Below are positions 51,920-60,548 of a stretch of 64,000 nt of DNA, one piece after another. The DNA is from Kitasatospora arboriphila. GTDB taxonomy: Bacteria; Actinomycetota; Actinomycetes; Mycobacteriales; Mycobacteriaceae. Where the stretch lies: assembly GCF_000717275.1 (NCBI RefSeq), contig NZ_JNYV01000002.1, positions 1,240,001 to 1,304,000 of the forward strand, written 5' to 3'. Made by a program: the position numbers and the translations under genes. Below the pieces are notes generated by a model, which worked only from the letters and a program-made list of their open reading frames with translations, was not told where the DNA came from and ran no database searches. The first letter of the stretch is position 1, and every line of letters starts with the position of its first letter.

Positions 51920-53461
51920 CTAGACCTCGACCTCGTATTTCGGCCTCGCCAAACGTGTCTCGATGCCGCGCCCACGTAGTTCGACACCCTCGCCGATGTC
52001 CCAGTGCTCGGCTTCCTCTGACGACGCCAGGTATACGGCGCGGGCCGAACCGAGCACGCGGCTCGGCTCGAATTTCGCCAGGTCGGTCAGCCGGGCCGCC
52101 TCGTTGACCGGGTCTCCGATGACGGTGTACTCGAGTCGTTGTTGCGAACCGATGTGTCCGGCGATCGCCTTACCTGCCGATACGCCGATGCCCACATCGG
52201 TGTCGCCCAGTGCGGTGTCCAGTTCCTGACGCAGCGTCCGGGCCGCGGCCAACGCGTGACCGGCGAAGTCCTCTTGATCCAAGGGTGCGCCGAAGATTGC
52301 GAGGGCGGCGTCGCCCTGGAACTTGTTGACGAATCCCCCGTGGCGGCCGACGACGTCGACGATCACCCGGAAGAACTCGTTCAGCAGGTTGACGACGTCG
52401 CGGGGCGGCCGGTTGACGGCCAGTCGGGTCGATCCCACGATGTCGACGAACAGCACCCCGACGTAGCGTTCTTCGCCGCCGAGTTCGGTGCCGATCTCGA
52501 TGGCACGGCGGGCGACGTCCTCGCCGACGTAGCGGCCGAACAGGTTGCGGAGCTGTTGGCGCTCACGCACGTCGGCCACCATCTCGTTGAATCCCGCTTG
52601 CAGGAGACCGAGGTCGCTGCCGTCGTAGATGCGCACGGAGGTGTCGAGATTTCCTTCACGCACCTCGGCCTGGGCGAACCGGAGCTGCTTGATGGGGTCG
52701 GCGATGGCGGACACCACGCGCACGAGACCGATCGAACCGAAGGCGAGTGCGGCGATCGCCATCCACAGGACCGGGCGTTGCAGACCGGCGGCATCGGTGT
52801 CGATCACGCCGATCTGCTGACCGATCACCAGCGCGATGATCACGCAGAGGGGAGCGGCCACGCTGATGATCCAGAACAGGATGATGCGCTGGGTGACGCT
52901 GGGGGCCGTGGCGCTCTCGGGGTTGTTGGCCATTGCGGCCACGGTGATCGGTCGGAGCACCTTTTCCGACTGCATGTAGCCCAGCACGCAGGTGATGAGG
53001 GCGCCGACGAACGAACCGAGTGCCACGACGATGGCCGTCTTCGCCGATTGCGACAGGCTGAGCAGGGCGAAGATCGCGCCGCCCAGCAACCACAGGGCGC
53101 CATGCACCTGCACCAGCAGCACCGGCAGGCGGAGGGCGCGTCGGCGTGCGCTCTCGTTGTCGAGTCGGGATCGTCGGCGGGTCCACACGAGAACAGGGAG
53201 TGACAGCGCGATGGTGGCGTACGCACTCACCAGGCCGGCGATGAAGAGATAGACGACGAACACCACTTGGCTCAGGCCGCTGATCTCGGACAACTGGACC
53301 GACGTCTGCTGTGGGAGGCCGAACCGGAGGAATGCGAAAGTGAACAGGGCACCGACGACATTGGCCCGGAGCATGTCCAGGGCCAGCACCGGCCACGGCG
53401 TGCGCACCAGCCAGCGCAACAGGTGCCATCCCCGTTGTAAGCGTGACTGTCTTTCCACCAC
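51920..53461 (-). CDS. Class III adenylate cyclase with HAMP domain (Rv3645-type)
   Basis: A 513-residue membrane adenylate cyclase. Six hydrophobic segments precede a HAMP linker (SAIADPIKQLRFAQAEVREG) and a class III cyclase domain: FVDIVGSTRLA (metal Asp), GGFVNKFQGDAALAIFGAP (Lys for adenine and second metal Asp), and EYTVIGDPVNEAARL (transition-state Asn and Arg). Rv3645 is the main cAMP source in M. tuberculosis. The start may be GTG 53461, GTG 53458 or TTG 53488; no clear ribosome site decides. Its product is the ligand for Crp encoded here. Confidence 0.93.
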   Translation of the reverse strand: MVERQSRLQRGWHLLRWLVRTPWPVLALDMLRANVVGALFTFAFLRFGLPQQTSVQLSEISGLSQVVFVVYLFIAGLVSAYATIALSLPVLVWTRRRSRLDNESARRRALRLPVLLVQVHGALWLLGGAIFALLSLSQSAKTAIVVALGSFVGALITCVLGYMQSEKVLRPITVAAMANNPESATAPSVTQRIILFWIISVAAPLCVIIALVIGQQIGVIDTDAAGLQRPVLWMAIAALAFGSIGLVRVVSAIADPIKQLRFAQAEVREGNLDTSVRIYDGSDLGLLQAGFNEMVADVRERQQLRNLFGRYVGEDVARRAIEIGTELGGEERYVGVLFVDIVGSTRLAVNRPPRDVVNLLNEFFRVIVDVVGRHGGFVNKFQGDAALAIFGAPLDQEDFAGHALAAARTLRQELDTALGDTDVGIGVSAGKAIAGHIGSQQRLEYTVIGDPVNEAARLTDLAKFEPSRVLGSARAVYLASSEEAEHWDIGEGVELRGRGIETRLARPKYEVEV

Positions 53462-53530
53462 GTGACCACGGTAGCTGGCTGCTTGCAAGAGTTAAACACG
53501 ACAGTCGGAGGCGCCCGATAGGCTTGACCT

Positions 53531-54787
53531 GTGACAACTGTGTTCGATCGACTCGTCGGCCAGCACGCGGTGGTGGGTGAACTCACATCGGCGGCGGTTG
53601 CCGCAGTTCGGCTCGCCGCTTCGCGCGACCTCCAAGCGCACGGAAATGACCCGTTACCACTGCTTGCCGGGGACCCGGACTCCGGCTCATCGGCGATGAC
53701 ACACGCGTGGCTGTTCACCGGTCCGCCTGGTTCGGGGCGGTCTGTGGCGGCTCAGTGTTTTGCAGCCTCGCTGCAATGTGAGGTGACCGATTCGCCCGGA
53801 TGTGGGCGATGTCACGCGTGCACGACTGTGATGGCGGGCACACATTCGGATGTTCGGAGGATAGTCCCGGAGGGATTGTCGATTCCGGTGAAGGACATGC
53901 GAGCCATCGTTCAGACCGCTGCGCGCCGTCCCAGTGTGGGTCGTTGGCAGGTTGTGGTCATCGAGGATGCCGACCGGCTCACCGAAGGCGCGGCCAACGC
54001 GCTGCTGAAAGCCGTCGAGGAACCGCCACCTCGCACGGTGTTCTTGCTGTGCGCCCCCAGCATCGATCCCGAGGACATCTCGGTGACGCTCCGGTCGCGG
54101 TGCCGACACGTGGCGCTGACCATGCCGTCGGTGGCCTCGATCGCCGAGGTGCTCATCGAGTCCGACGGCATCGATCCGGAGATGGCGAAGTGGGCCGCGT
54201 CGGTGTGTGGCGGTCATGTCGGCCGGGCGCGACGGCTCGCCACTGACAACGAGGCCCGTGAGCAGCGCAAGCAGGCGCTGGCGGTCGCACGGGCAGCCAC
54301 CAGGGACGCGACCGCGTACTCGGCCGCCGAGGCTCTCGTGAAGTCGGCCGACGCCGCGGCGAAGGCCATCAGCGCCAGGCTCGACGAGGCCGAGACAGAG
54401 GAGATGCGGACGGCGCTCGGGGCCGGCGGCACGGGTAAAGGTGCGGTCGGGGCCATGCGGGGTTCGGCCGGGATCCTCAAGGACCTCGAACGTCGGCAGA
54501 AGTCCCGGGAGACGCGCACCGGGCGCGATCTTCTAGACCGTGCGCTCGTGGATCTTGCGGCCCTGTTCCGGGACGCTCTGGCCGCGTCGTACGGGTCGTC
54601 GGTGACCGCGATGCACCCCGACATGTCCGAGCAGACCGTCGCGATGGCCGGCTACGCCCGCCGCGAGGAGCTGCTGGCCTGTGTCGAGGCGGTTCTGGAA
54701 TGTCGGGAGTCGTTGAGTTTCAACGTCAAACCGAAGTTCGCGGTCGATTCGATGGTCGCCAAGATCGGCTTGGCCCTGCGTCACTGA
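53531..54787 (+). CDS. holB: DNA polymerase III delta-prime subunit
   Basis: A 418-residue clamp-loader subunit. The nucleotide loop is TGPPGSGRSVAAQC, where Arg replaces the catalytic Lys, as expected for delta-prime, which binds but does not hydrolyse ATP. The zinc module has CGRCHACTTV with an additional Cys in FAASLQCEVTDSPG. The sensor 1 region is VVVIEDADRLTEGAANALLK and SRC motif VTLRSRCRHV. GTG 53531 begins just past the divergent cyclase. Corresponds to Rv3644c, ending the syntenic block. Confidence 0.94.
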   Translation: MTTVFDRLVGQHAVVGELTSAAVAAVRLAASRDLQAHGNDPLPLLAGDPDSGSSAMTHAWLFTGPPGSGRSVAAQCFAASLQCEVTDSPGCGRCHACTTVMAGTHSDVRRIVPEGLSIPVKDMRAIVQTAARRPSVGRWQVVVIEDADRLTEGAANALLKAVEEPPPRTVFLLCAPSIDPEDISVTLRSRCRHVALTMPSVASIAEVLIESDGIDPEMAKWAASVCGGHVGRARRLATDNEAREQRKQALAVARAATRDATAYSAAEALVKSADAAAKAISARLDEAETEEMRTALGAGGTGKGAVGAMRGSAGILKDLERRQKSRETRTGRDLLDRALVDLAALFRDALAASYGSSVTAMHPDMSEQTVAMAGYARREELLACVEAVLECRESLSFNVKPKFAVDSMVAKIGLALRH

Positions 54788-54936
54788 CCCCGATCCTGGG
54801 GGTCATCAGCGATGAATCCCCAGGTCGATGCCGGGAACAGGGGCGCGGAATCGGGATCGGGTTGAGCTGTGGACTCGCCCGGTTTGGTCGCTGTCGGCTC
54901 CGGTCGATAGACTCGTCTGCGCTGCCTTGGCAGCAC

Positions 54937-55012
54937 GCCGCCTTAGCTCAGTCGGTAGAGCGCTTCACTCGTAATGAAAAGGTCGCGAGTTCGATTCTCG
55001 CAGGCGGCTCCA
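54937..55012 (+). tRNA. tRNA-Thr (CGT)
   Basis: A complete cloverleaf. Acceptor GCCGCCT pairs with AGGCGGC; the D-arm GCTCAGTCGGTAGAGC and the T-arm GAGTTCGATTCTC are intact. The anticodon loop CTCGTAA places CGT at 34-36, reading ACG threonine codons. The terminal CCA (55010-55012) is encoded. Confidence 0.97.
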
Positions 55013-55018
55013 CGTCAG

Positions 55019-55042
55019 AACCGGCACCGATCGGTGCCGGTT
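55019..55042. terminator. Perfect 24-bp palindrome after tRNA-Thr
   Basis: A 24-base perfect palindrome with arms AACCGGCACCGA and TCGGTGCCGGTT begins 7 bases after the tRNA 3' CCA and can form a terminator hairpin, though it lacks a loop of its own and a U-run. It may also be a protein site. Confidence 0.5.
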
Positions 55043-55076
55043 GGTGCATCGGCAAACACTAGGTGGCGGTTGATTC

Positions 55077-55853
55077 ATGGGTGTCCTCGTCTGCTTCCAC
55101 GCTCATCCCGACGACGAGGTGTTCGGGACCGGCGGGATCATCCGGCTCTCCGCCGATGCCGGCCACCGGGTGGTACTCGTCACGGCCACCGACGGTGCTG
55201 CGGGTGAGGTCCCCGACGGACTGCTGGTCCCGGGCGAATCGCTTGCCGAGCGACGGCGAACCGAACTCGAGAAGTCTGCCCGCATCCTGGGCGCGCACCG
55301 CCTGGTCATGCTGGGCTACGCCGACTCGGGGATGGCCGGCACACCGGAGAACAACAGCCCGGACGCCTTCGCGAATGTCCCCGTCGAGCAGGCGGCCGGA
55401 CGTCTGGCCGCTGTGCTCAGCGAGGAGAAGGCGGATGTCATCACGCTTTACGACAGCAACGGCGGTTACGGGCACCCCGACCACATCCAGGTGCACCGCG
55501 TCGGAATGCGCGCCGCGGAAATCGCCGGCGTGCAGAACGTGTACGAGAGCGTGATCAATCGGGATCAGATGCGCGAGATGATGATGTCGAATCCGGAATG
55601 GAACAACGACGACTCGCCGATCGATTTCGAATCGTTCGGCACCCCGGAAGCGGAGATCACCACAAGGGTGGACGTGGCCGCGGCCATTGCGGCCAAGCGT
55701 GCGGCGATGCAGGTGCACGAGACCCAGATCGGCGACTTCGGCCCTGTGCTGAAAATGGCGGACGAGGAATTGAAAGCTGCGTTCGGAACCGAGTGGTTCC
55801 GGCGGGTCGGCTCACAACCGGGTGGGGCGAAGGAGCTATCTCTGCCGTTGTAG
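55077..55853 (+). CDS. PIG-L/LmbE family deacetylase
   Basis: A 258-residue zinc-dependent N-deacetylase-like protein. The metal motif His10-Pro-Asp-Asp-Glu14 (HPDDE) stands in FHAHPDDEVFG and the third ligand His is in GYGHPDHIQVHRVG. The MshB and Mca enzymes of mycothiol metabolism belong to this family; this one is not clearly either. The C-terminal segment (FGTEWFRRVGSQPG) is conserved in the group. It lies directly after tRNA-Thr, starting 65 bases later, and stands alone. Confidence 0.88.
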   Translation: MGVLVCFHAHPDDEVFGTGGIIRLSADAGHRVVLVTATDGAAGEVPDGLLVPGESLAERRRTELEKSARILGAHRLVMLGYADSGMAGTPENNSPDAFANVPVEQAAGRLAAVLSEEKADVITLYDSNGGYGHPDHIQVHRVGMRAAEIAGVQNVYESVINRDQMREMMMSNPEWNNDDSPIDFESFGTPEAEITTRVDVAAAIAAKRAAMQVHETQIGDFGPVLKMADEELKAAFGTEWFRRVGSQPGGAKELSLPL

Positions 55854-55884
55854 TCCGGCAGAGCAGAGTGTTTTCGAGTTGACC

Positions 55885-56463
55885 TCAGGGCTCGAGCGGA
55901 CCGGAGGTGTCATCGGGCACCGCCCAGGTCGCCACTTCGGAACCGCCTGCGAACGACAGGGCGACGATCGTCTCGCCAGGGGGTAGCACAAACGCAACCG
56001 ATCCCGTGGCCACGTCGTTCTGGGTGAGGGTTGTCGCTTCCAGTGGGTGCTCGAGTGCTGTTGCGACGGTAGTCAATTGGCTTCCGCCGGACGTGCGCGC
56101 AGTGAGCTCTGCGGGCTCGAGAAGTGCGGTGCCGCGCACCGATTGAACCGTGGCGTCCACGACGTGGAGCGAGCCTCCCGAACAGTCTGCTCCCTCGGCG
56201 CCCGCGCGCACGTTGTCCAGTGTGATCCGAAGTACGGCGCCGCCGGTGTCGACCACCACGGCGTCACCCAGTTGGTGGGTCTGTGGCGCCCCGGCGATGA
56301 GCGATGCAATCGACCTGCTGTCGGCGACCGCGGGTGAACGGTTCTCCGGTGTCACTTGAATGAGTGCAAGAGTAACGGCGGTTCCGCCGCCCAGTATCAA
56401 GAGAACAAATGCATATGTGAGAACGGTTGCAATCACATTCCGTTCGTGTTGATCGTCTCGCAC
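55885..56463 (-). CDS. Membrane-anchored extracytoplasmic protein, unknown
   Basis: A 192-residue protein. Residues about 10-37 (ATVLTYAFVLLILGGGTAVT continuing to LALIQV) form one membrane helix. The remaining 155 residues are beta-rich and extracytoplasmic, with SGGSLHVVDATVQSVRGTAL and PGETIVALSFAGGSEVATWA resembling an immunoglobulin-like or DUF4352-type fold. The region is lower in GC than its neighbours. It is divergent from the TetR gene. No family is certain. Confidence 0.65.
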   Translation of the reverse strand: MRDDQHERNVIATVLTYAFVLLILGGGTAVTLALIQVTPENRSPAVADSRSIASLIAGAPQTHQLGDAVVVDTGGAVLRITLDNVRAGAEGADCSGGSLHVVDATVQSVRGTALLEPAELTARTSGGSQLTTVATALEHPLEATTLTQNDVATGSVAFVLPPGETIVALSFAGGSEVATWAVPDDTSGPLEP

Positions 56464-56646
56464 AATTCTCTTCTTTTCGGCAGGGCGTTCTTTGTTGTCG
56501 CCGGTCGAACGCGTTTAGATGAGAGTACGGGGACTTCGCAAACATTTCTCGATGGGGCCGACAAAATAAAGTGAAATATGGTTGCCGACTTCACGAACAT
56601 TCGTTTGCGTAACAATCGGACACGGCCACTCGCATATGCTCGATAC

Positions 56647-57213
56647 GTGACTGAACAACCGGCCGTCGATGCGCGGATCACCCGCACACGACAAGTGGTC
56701 ATCGAGGCGATGCACCGCATCTTCGAGGAGGAAGGCGCCTCGGGGCTGACGCATCAGCGTGTCGCGCTCAAGGCGGGGGTGGGTCGGGCGACGATCTACC
56801 GGCACTGGCCGACCACGCTGGACCTGCTCGTCGACACCCTGCGCGACATCGATCAGACGATCATGCAGCCCGGCGACGAACCATTCGACGAGTGGCTGCG
56901 GAATCAGCTCACGCACGCCGCTGCGGAATTGGCTCTGCCGACCAGTCGGCAATTCATCGCCTTGATGATCGCCGAGGCCGACAATCACACGGTGATCGCC
57001 GACCTCGGTGCCGAGCTCATCGAGCGGACCTACCGGGTGATGGAAGGGATGATCGACCAGGCCGTCGAGCGTGGCGAACTGGATCAAAAACTCGATCGGA
57101 CAGACGTGGTGGCAAGAACCCTTGGGCCGATCATCTATCGAACCGCGATGCAGCGTCTTGATGTGACGCCCGGTTTCATCGACCAGATCGTCGATTCCGT
57201 GGCCCGCCGCTGA
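56647..57213 (+). CDS. TetR family transcriptional regulator, photolyase-linked
   Basis: A 188-residue TetR protein. Residues about 8-55 form the DNA-binding domain (TRQVVIEAMHRIFEEEGASG, LTHQRVALKAGVGRATIYRH). The helical ligand domain follows (NQLTHAAAELALPTSRQFIA). GTG 56647 gives a natural N-terminus; an ATG at 56578 would add an AT-rich extension. It ends 21 bases before the Fe-S photolyase gene, with which it likely forms an operon. A small inverted repeat (ACGAA-CA-TTCGT at 56593) lies upstream and may be its operator. Confidence 0.85.
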   Translation: MTEQPAVDARITRTRQVVIEAMHRIFEEEGASGLTHQRVALKAGVGRATIYRHWPTTLDLLVDTLRDIDQTIMQPGDEPFDEWLRNQLTHAAAELALPTSRQFIALMIAEADNHTVIADLGAELIERTYRVMEGMIDQAVERGELDQKLDRTDVVARTLGPIIYRTAMQRLDVTPGFIDQIVDSVARR

Positions 57214-57234
57214 GCAAACCGTACGCTGGTCGAG

Positions 57235-58722
57235 GTGAGCGATTCTTCGGCGCCGCTGTGGTTGTTTGCCGACCAACTCGGTCCCCATATCCACTCCGCC
57301 GAGGGCCATCTCGGTCGTGAGGTGGTCCTCATCGAGTCCACCGCGGCCTTGCGGAGACGGGCAGGCCATCGGCAGAAGGCACATCTGTTGCTGTCGGGGA
57401 TGCGGCACCTGGCCGATGACCTCGGCGAGCGAGCGCATCATCTCAAAGCGGACGGTTACCGCGACGCCCTCGTCGAGTTCGGCCGACCGGTGGTGGTGCA
57501 TGAGCCGACCTCGTGGGCCGCTCACGACTTCGTGCATCGCCTCCAGGCGGAAGGCCTCGTCGAAGAGGTTCTGCCCAACCCGTCGTTCGCTCTGCCCAGA
57601 AGCGACTTCGAACAGTGGGCGGGGAACAGTTCACGCTTTCGCCTCGAGATGTTCTACCGCGATCAGCGCACGCGTTTCGACATCCTGATGGACGGCGATC
57701 AACCGATGGGTGGGGCGTGGAACTACGACCACGACAACCGGAAATCGCCGCCCAAGACGCCGACCCTGGGAGTGCCCGACCCCTGGTGGCCCGAGGAGGA
57801 CGGGATCGACGAGCAGGTGCGCGCCGACCTCGACGCACTCGACGCACCGTGGTCGGGTGTCGACGGTCCGCGGTTGTTCGCGGTGACGGCGGCGGAGGCG
57901 CAGTCTGCTCTCGAGACATTCATCGACCATCGGCTGGCAGATTTCGGACCATACGAGGACGCGATGATGGGTGGGGACTGGTCGATGTCCCACTCGCTGT
58001 TGTCGGTGCCGCTGAATCTGTCGCTGCTACACCCGCTGGACGCGGTTCATGCCGCCGAAGCCGCCGCCCGTGAAGGGTCGGTCCCGTTGGCCTCCGCCGA
58101 GGGGTTCATTCGGCAGATCCTGGGGTGGCGTGAGTTCGTCTGGCATCTGTACTGGCATTTCGGTCGCGACTATCGCACCGGAAACAACGAATTGAACGCG
58201 CATCGGCCGTTGCCCGACTGGTTCCGCGATCTCGATGCCGGCGCGGTGACGGCCAAGTGCCTCTCCGACGCTCTGGGTGGCGTCCACGACCGAGGATGGG
58301 TCCACCACATCCCACGGTTGATGGTGCTGGGAAACCATGCGCTGCAACAGGGTTACGACCCGGATGAGCTCACCCGCTGGTATACGGCCAACTTCGTGGA
58401 CGGCTATGAATGGGTGATGCCGGTCAACGTGGTGGGCATGAGTCAGCACGCCGACGGCGGCAAGATGGCGACCAAGCCGTACAGTTCGGGCGGCGCCTAC
58501 ATCAACAAGATGTCCGACTTCTGCAAGGACTGCGAGTTCGATCCACGCAAGCGGATAGGCGCGGATGCATGCCCGTTCACCGCCGGCTACTGGGCCTTCA
58601 CCCATCGCCACCGTGATCGCCTCGCCAAGAACATGCGAACGCGGCGGGCCGTGGCGTCGATGGAACGACTTTCCGATCTCGACGCCGTCCTCGAACAGGA
58701 GCGCCACCGGGACCGATTCTGA
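57235..58722 (+). CDS. Iron-sulfur bacterial cryptochrome/6-4 photolyase
   Basis: A 495-residue FeS-BCP of the PhrB group, which repairs 6-4 photoproducts with light. The four cluster ligands are Cys342, Cys430, Cys433 and Cys446; each is exactly 8 residues before the corresponding Cys of Agrobacterium PhrB (350, 438, 441, 454). The His pair near 357-358 (GWVHHIPRLM) matches the repair-site His. The FAD and DMRL antenna regions are present in general outline (WNYDHDNRKS, FIRQILGWREFVWHLYWHFG). Start is GTG 57235. It follows a TetR gene by 21 bases, so repression by an unknown ligand is possible. Confidence 0.92.
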   Translation: MSDSSAPLWLFADQLGPHIHSAEGHLGREVVLIESTAALRRRAGHRQKAHLLLSGMRHLADDLGERAHHLKADGYRDALVEFGRPVVVHEPTSWAAHDFVHRLQAEGLVEEVLPNPSFALPRSDFEQWAGNSSRFRLEMFYRDQRTRFDILMDGDQPMGGAWNYDHDNRKSPPKTPTLGVPDPWWPEEDGIDEQVRADLDALDAPWSGVDGPRLFAVTAAEAQSALETFIDHRLADFGPYEDAMMGGDWSMSHSLLSVPLNLSLLHPLDAVHAAEAAAREGSVPLASAEGFIRQILGWREFVWHLYWHFGRDYRTGNNELNAHRPLPDWFRDLDAGAVTAKCLSDALGGVHDRGWVHHIPRLMVLGNHALQQGYDPDELTRWYTANFVDGYEWVMPVNVVGMSQHADGGKMATKPYSSGGAYINKMSDFCKDCEFDPRKRIGADACPFTAGYWAFTHRHRDRLAKNMRTRRAVASMERLSDLDAVLEQERHRDRF

Positions 58723-58821
58723 CCGACACAATCGCCGAAAGCTGTCAACGGTTGGAATCGTGGTGAATATCAGCCGTCGCGGCTGGGGAACCCACACGGT
58801 GTGATCTCTATATTCGAATCC

Positions 58822-59625
58822 ATGGCTTCCGCTCCGAGCTCCTACCTCGTATGCGCATCGCAACGCAGCGGTAGCACCCTCCTCGTCGAATCGTTGCGGG
58901 CCAGCAAGATTGCCGGTGAACCCGAGGAGTTCTTCCAATACCTGCCGTCGACCTCTCTGCCGCCGCAACCGCGCCAGTGGTTCGCCGAGGTCACCGATCC
59001 CGCCGTGCTCGCGCTGCTGGCCCCGCTGCGGACGGGGACGCCGAGCACCGAGACCAGCGACCAATGGCGGGAGCGCATCGCGCGGGAGGCGCGCACCCCC
59101 AACGGAGTCTGGGGCGGCAAGCTGATGTGGAATCAGGTTCCGCTGGTGATCGACCGGGCCGAGGGCTTCACGGGCCGATCCGGTGGTGACCTCCGATCCG
59201 CCATCGCCGACGTCATCGGCGAGGAACCGCTGTACATCAAGGTGAACCGGCCGGACGTCGTGTCGCAGGCGGTGTCGTTCTGGCGTGCCGTGCAGACGCA
59301 GGTGTGGCGGGGACACGCAGAACCGGAGGTCGATGCGGCGGCGCAGTACAACGCAGACGGCATCGCGCACCTGGTCACGATCCTCCGCGAGCAGGAGCGC
59401 GGCTGGCGCACCTGGTTCGAGCAGGAGTCGATCACGCCGTTCGAGGTCGACTACAGCGAGCTGGCGAAGGACTCCACCGGGGTCACGGCGCGGATCCTCG
59501 CCGCCCTCGATCTCGACCCTGCCGCAGCGCCGCCGCCGGTGCTGGAACGTCAAGCGAACAACCGGTCCGGTGAATGGGTAGAGCGATACCGCGCCGAGGC
59601 CCGACAGAGGGGGTTGCCAGTATGA
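58822..59625 (+). CDS. stf0: Trehalose 2-sulfotransferase (Stf0)
   Basis: A 267-residue sulfotransferase that moves sulfate from PAPS to trehalose, the first step of sulfolipid-type glycolipids. The PAPS loop is [12 protein letters not shown], Glu36 (EPEEFFQY) is the proposed catalytic base of Stf0, and [20 protein letters not shown] is the family-specific segment. ATG 58822 aligns with the start of M. smegmatis Stf0 over its full 267 residues; GTG 58801 would add 7 residues. Its stop overlaps the cysD ATG, so donor synthesis and transfer are in one operon. Confidence 0.93.
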   Translation: MASAPSSYLVCASQRSGSTLLVESLRASKIAGEPEEFFQYLPSTSLPPQPRQWFAEVTDPAVLALLAPLRTGTPSTETSDQWRERIAREARTPNGVWGGKLMWNQVPLVIDRAEGFTGRSGGDLRSAIADVIGEEPLYIKVNRPDVVSQAVSFWRAVQTQVWRGHAEPEVDAAAQYNADGIAHLVTILREQERGWRTWFEQESITPFEVDYSELAKDSTGVTARILAALDLDPAAAPPPVLERQANNRSGEWVERYRAEARQRGLPV

Positions 59626-60548
59626 CAACGCAGATCACCGCCGACGTGACCCACGTCGATGAGCTGCGAGTTCTCGAAGCCGAGGCGGTGCACATCATCC
59701 GTGAGGTGGTGGCCGAACTCGAGCGACCGGTCTTGCTCTTCTCGGCGGGTAAGGACTCGATCGTGCTGCTCCGGTTGGCAGAGAAGGCCTTTCGGCCCTC
59801 GCCACTGCCGTTTCCGGTGCTGCACGTCGACACCGGGCACAATTTTCCTGAGGTCATCGACTTCCGCGACCGGCGCCTCGCCGAGGGCGGGCACAAGCTG
59901 ATCGTCGGTTCGGTGCAGGAGTCGATCGACTCCGGGCGGGTGCAGGAGGTCGGCGGACCGGCCGGCTCGCGCAATCGCCTGCAGACGAGGACTCTGCTCG
60001 ACGCACTGGAGGCCGGCAAGTTCGATGCGGCGTTCGGCGGCGCTCGGCGCGACGAAGAACGCGCTCGGGCGAAGGAGCGTGTGCTCAGCTTCCGCGACGA
60101 GTTCGGTCAATGGGACCCGCGAGCACAGCGACCCGAACCATGGTCGCTCTACAACGGGCGCATCCGTAGGGGCGAACAGGTCCGCGTCTTCCCGCTGAGC
60201 AACTGGACCGAACTCGACATCTGGCGGTACATCGAGCTGGAAGGCCTCGAGTTGCCGCCGATCTACTTCGCCCATGAGCGCGAGGTGTTCGAGCGTGACG
60301 GAATCCTGCTCGCCACTTCGGAATTCACCAGTCCGGCCGAAGGGGAGTCGGCCTCCGTCGAATGGGTGCGCTATCGCACGGTCGGCGATCTGACCATCAC
60401 CGGAGCGGTCCGGTCACGGGCCACCACGATCGCCGACGTGGTCACCGAGATCTCCGCATCCACCGTGTCCGAGCGCGGCGAGACCCGCGCAGACGACCGC
60501 ACGTCCGCCGCGGCCATGGAAGACCGCAAACGGGAGGGGTACTTCTGA
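59622..60548 (+). CDS. cysD: Sulfate adenylyltransferase small subunit
   Basis: A 308-residue ATP sulfurylase subunit. [19 protein letters not shown] is the SGGxDS-like PP-motif (here SAGKDS), with [17 protein letters not shown] and [20 protein letters not shown] completing the active site. It pairs with the CysN half of the next gene to form adenosine phosphosulfate. ATG 59622 overlaps the stf0 stop and its stop overlaps the cysNC ATG. The C-terminus ends KREGYF, usual for the family. Confidence 0.96.
   Translation: MTTQITADVTHVDELRVLEAEAVHIIREVVAELERPVLLFSAGKDSIVLLRLAEKAFRPSPLPFPVLHVDTGHNFPEVIDFRDRRLAEGGHKLIVGSVQESIDSGRVQEVGGPAGSRNRLQTRTLLDALEAGKFDAAFGGARRDEERARAKERVLSFRDEFGQWDPRAQRPEPWSLYNGRIRRGEQVRVFPLSNWTELDIWRYIELEGLELPPIYFAHEREVFERDGILLATSEFTSPAEGESASVEWVRYRTVGDLTITGAVRSRATTIADVVTEISASTVSERGETRADDRTSAAAMEDRKREGYF

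Noticed and set aside
56464..56646. Possible island border because of low GC
   Set aside because: Only a short promoter-sized dip between two divergent genes with normal composition in their bodies; no repeats, integrase or tRNA at the edge.
58027..59628. 533-codon open frame on the minus strand
   Set aside because: Antisense to the Fe-S photolyase and stf0, both of which carry clear catalytic and cluster residues. The protein would be Arg/His-rich with no domain.
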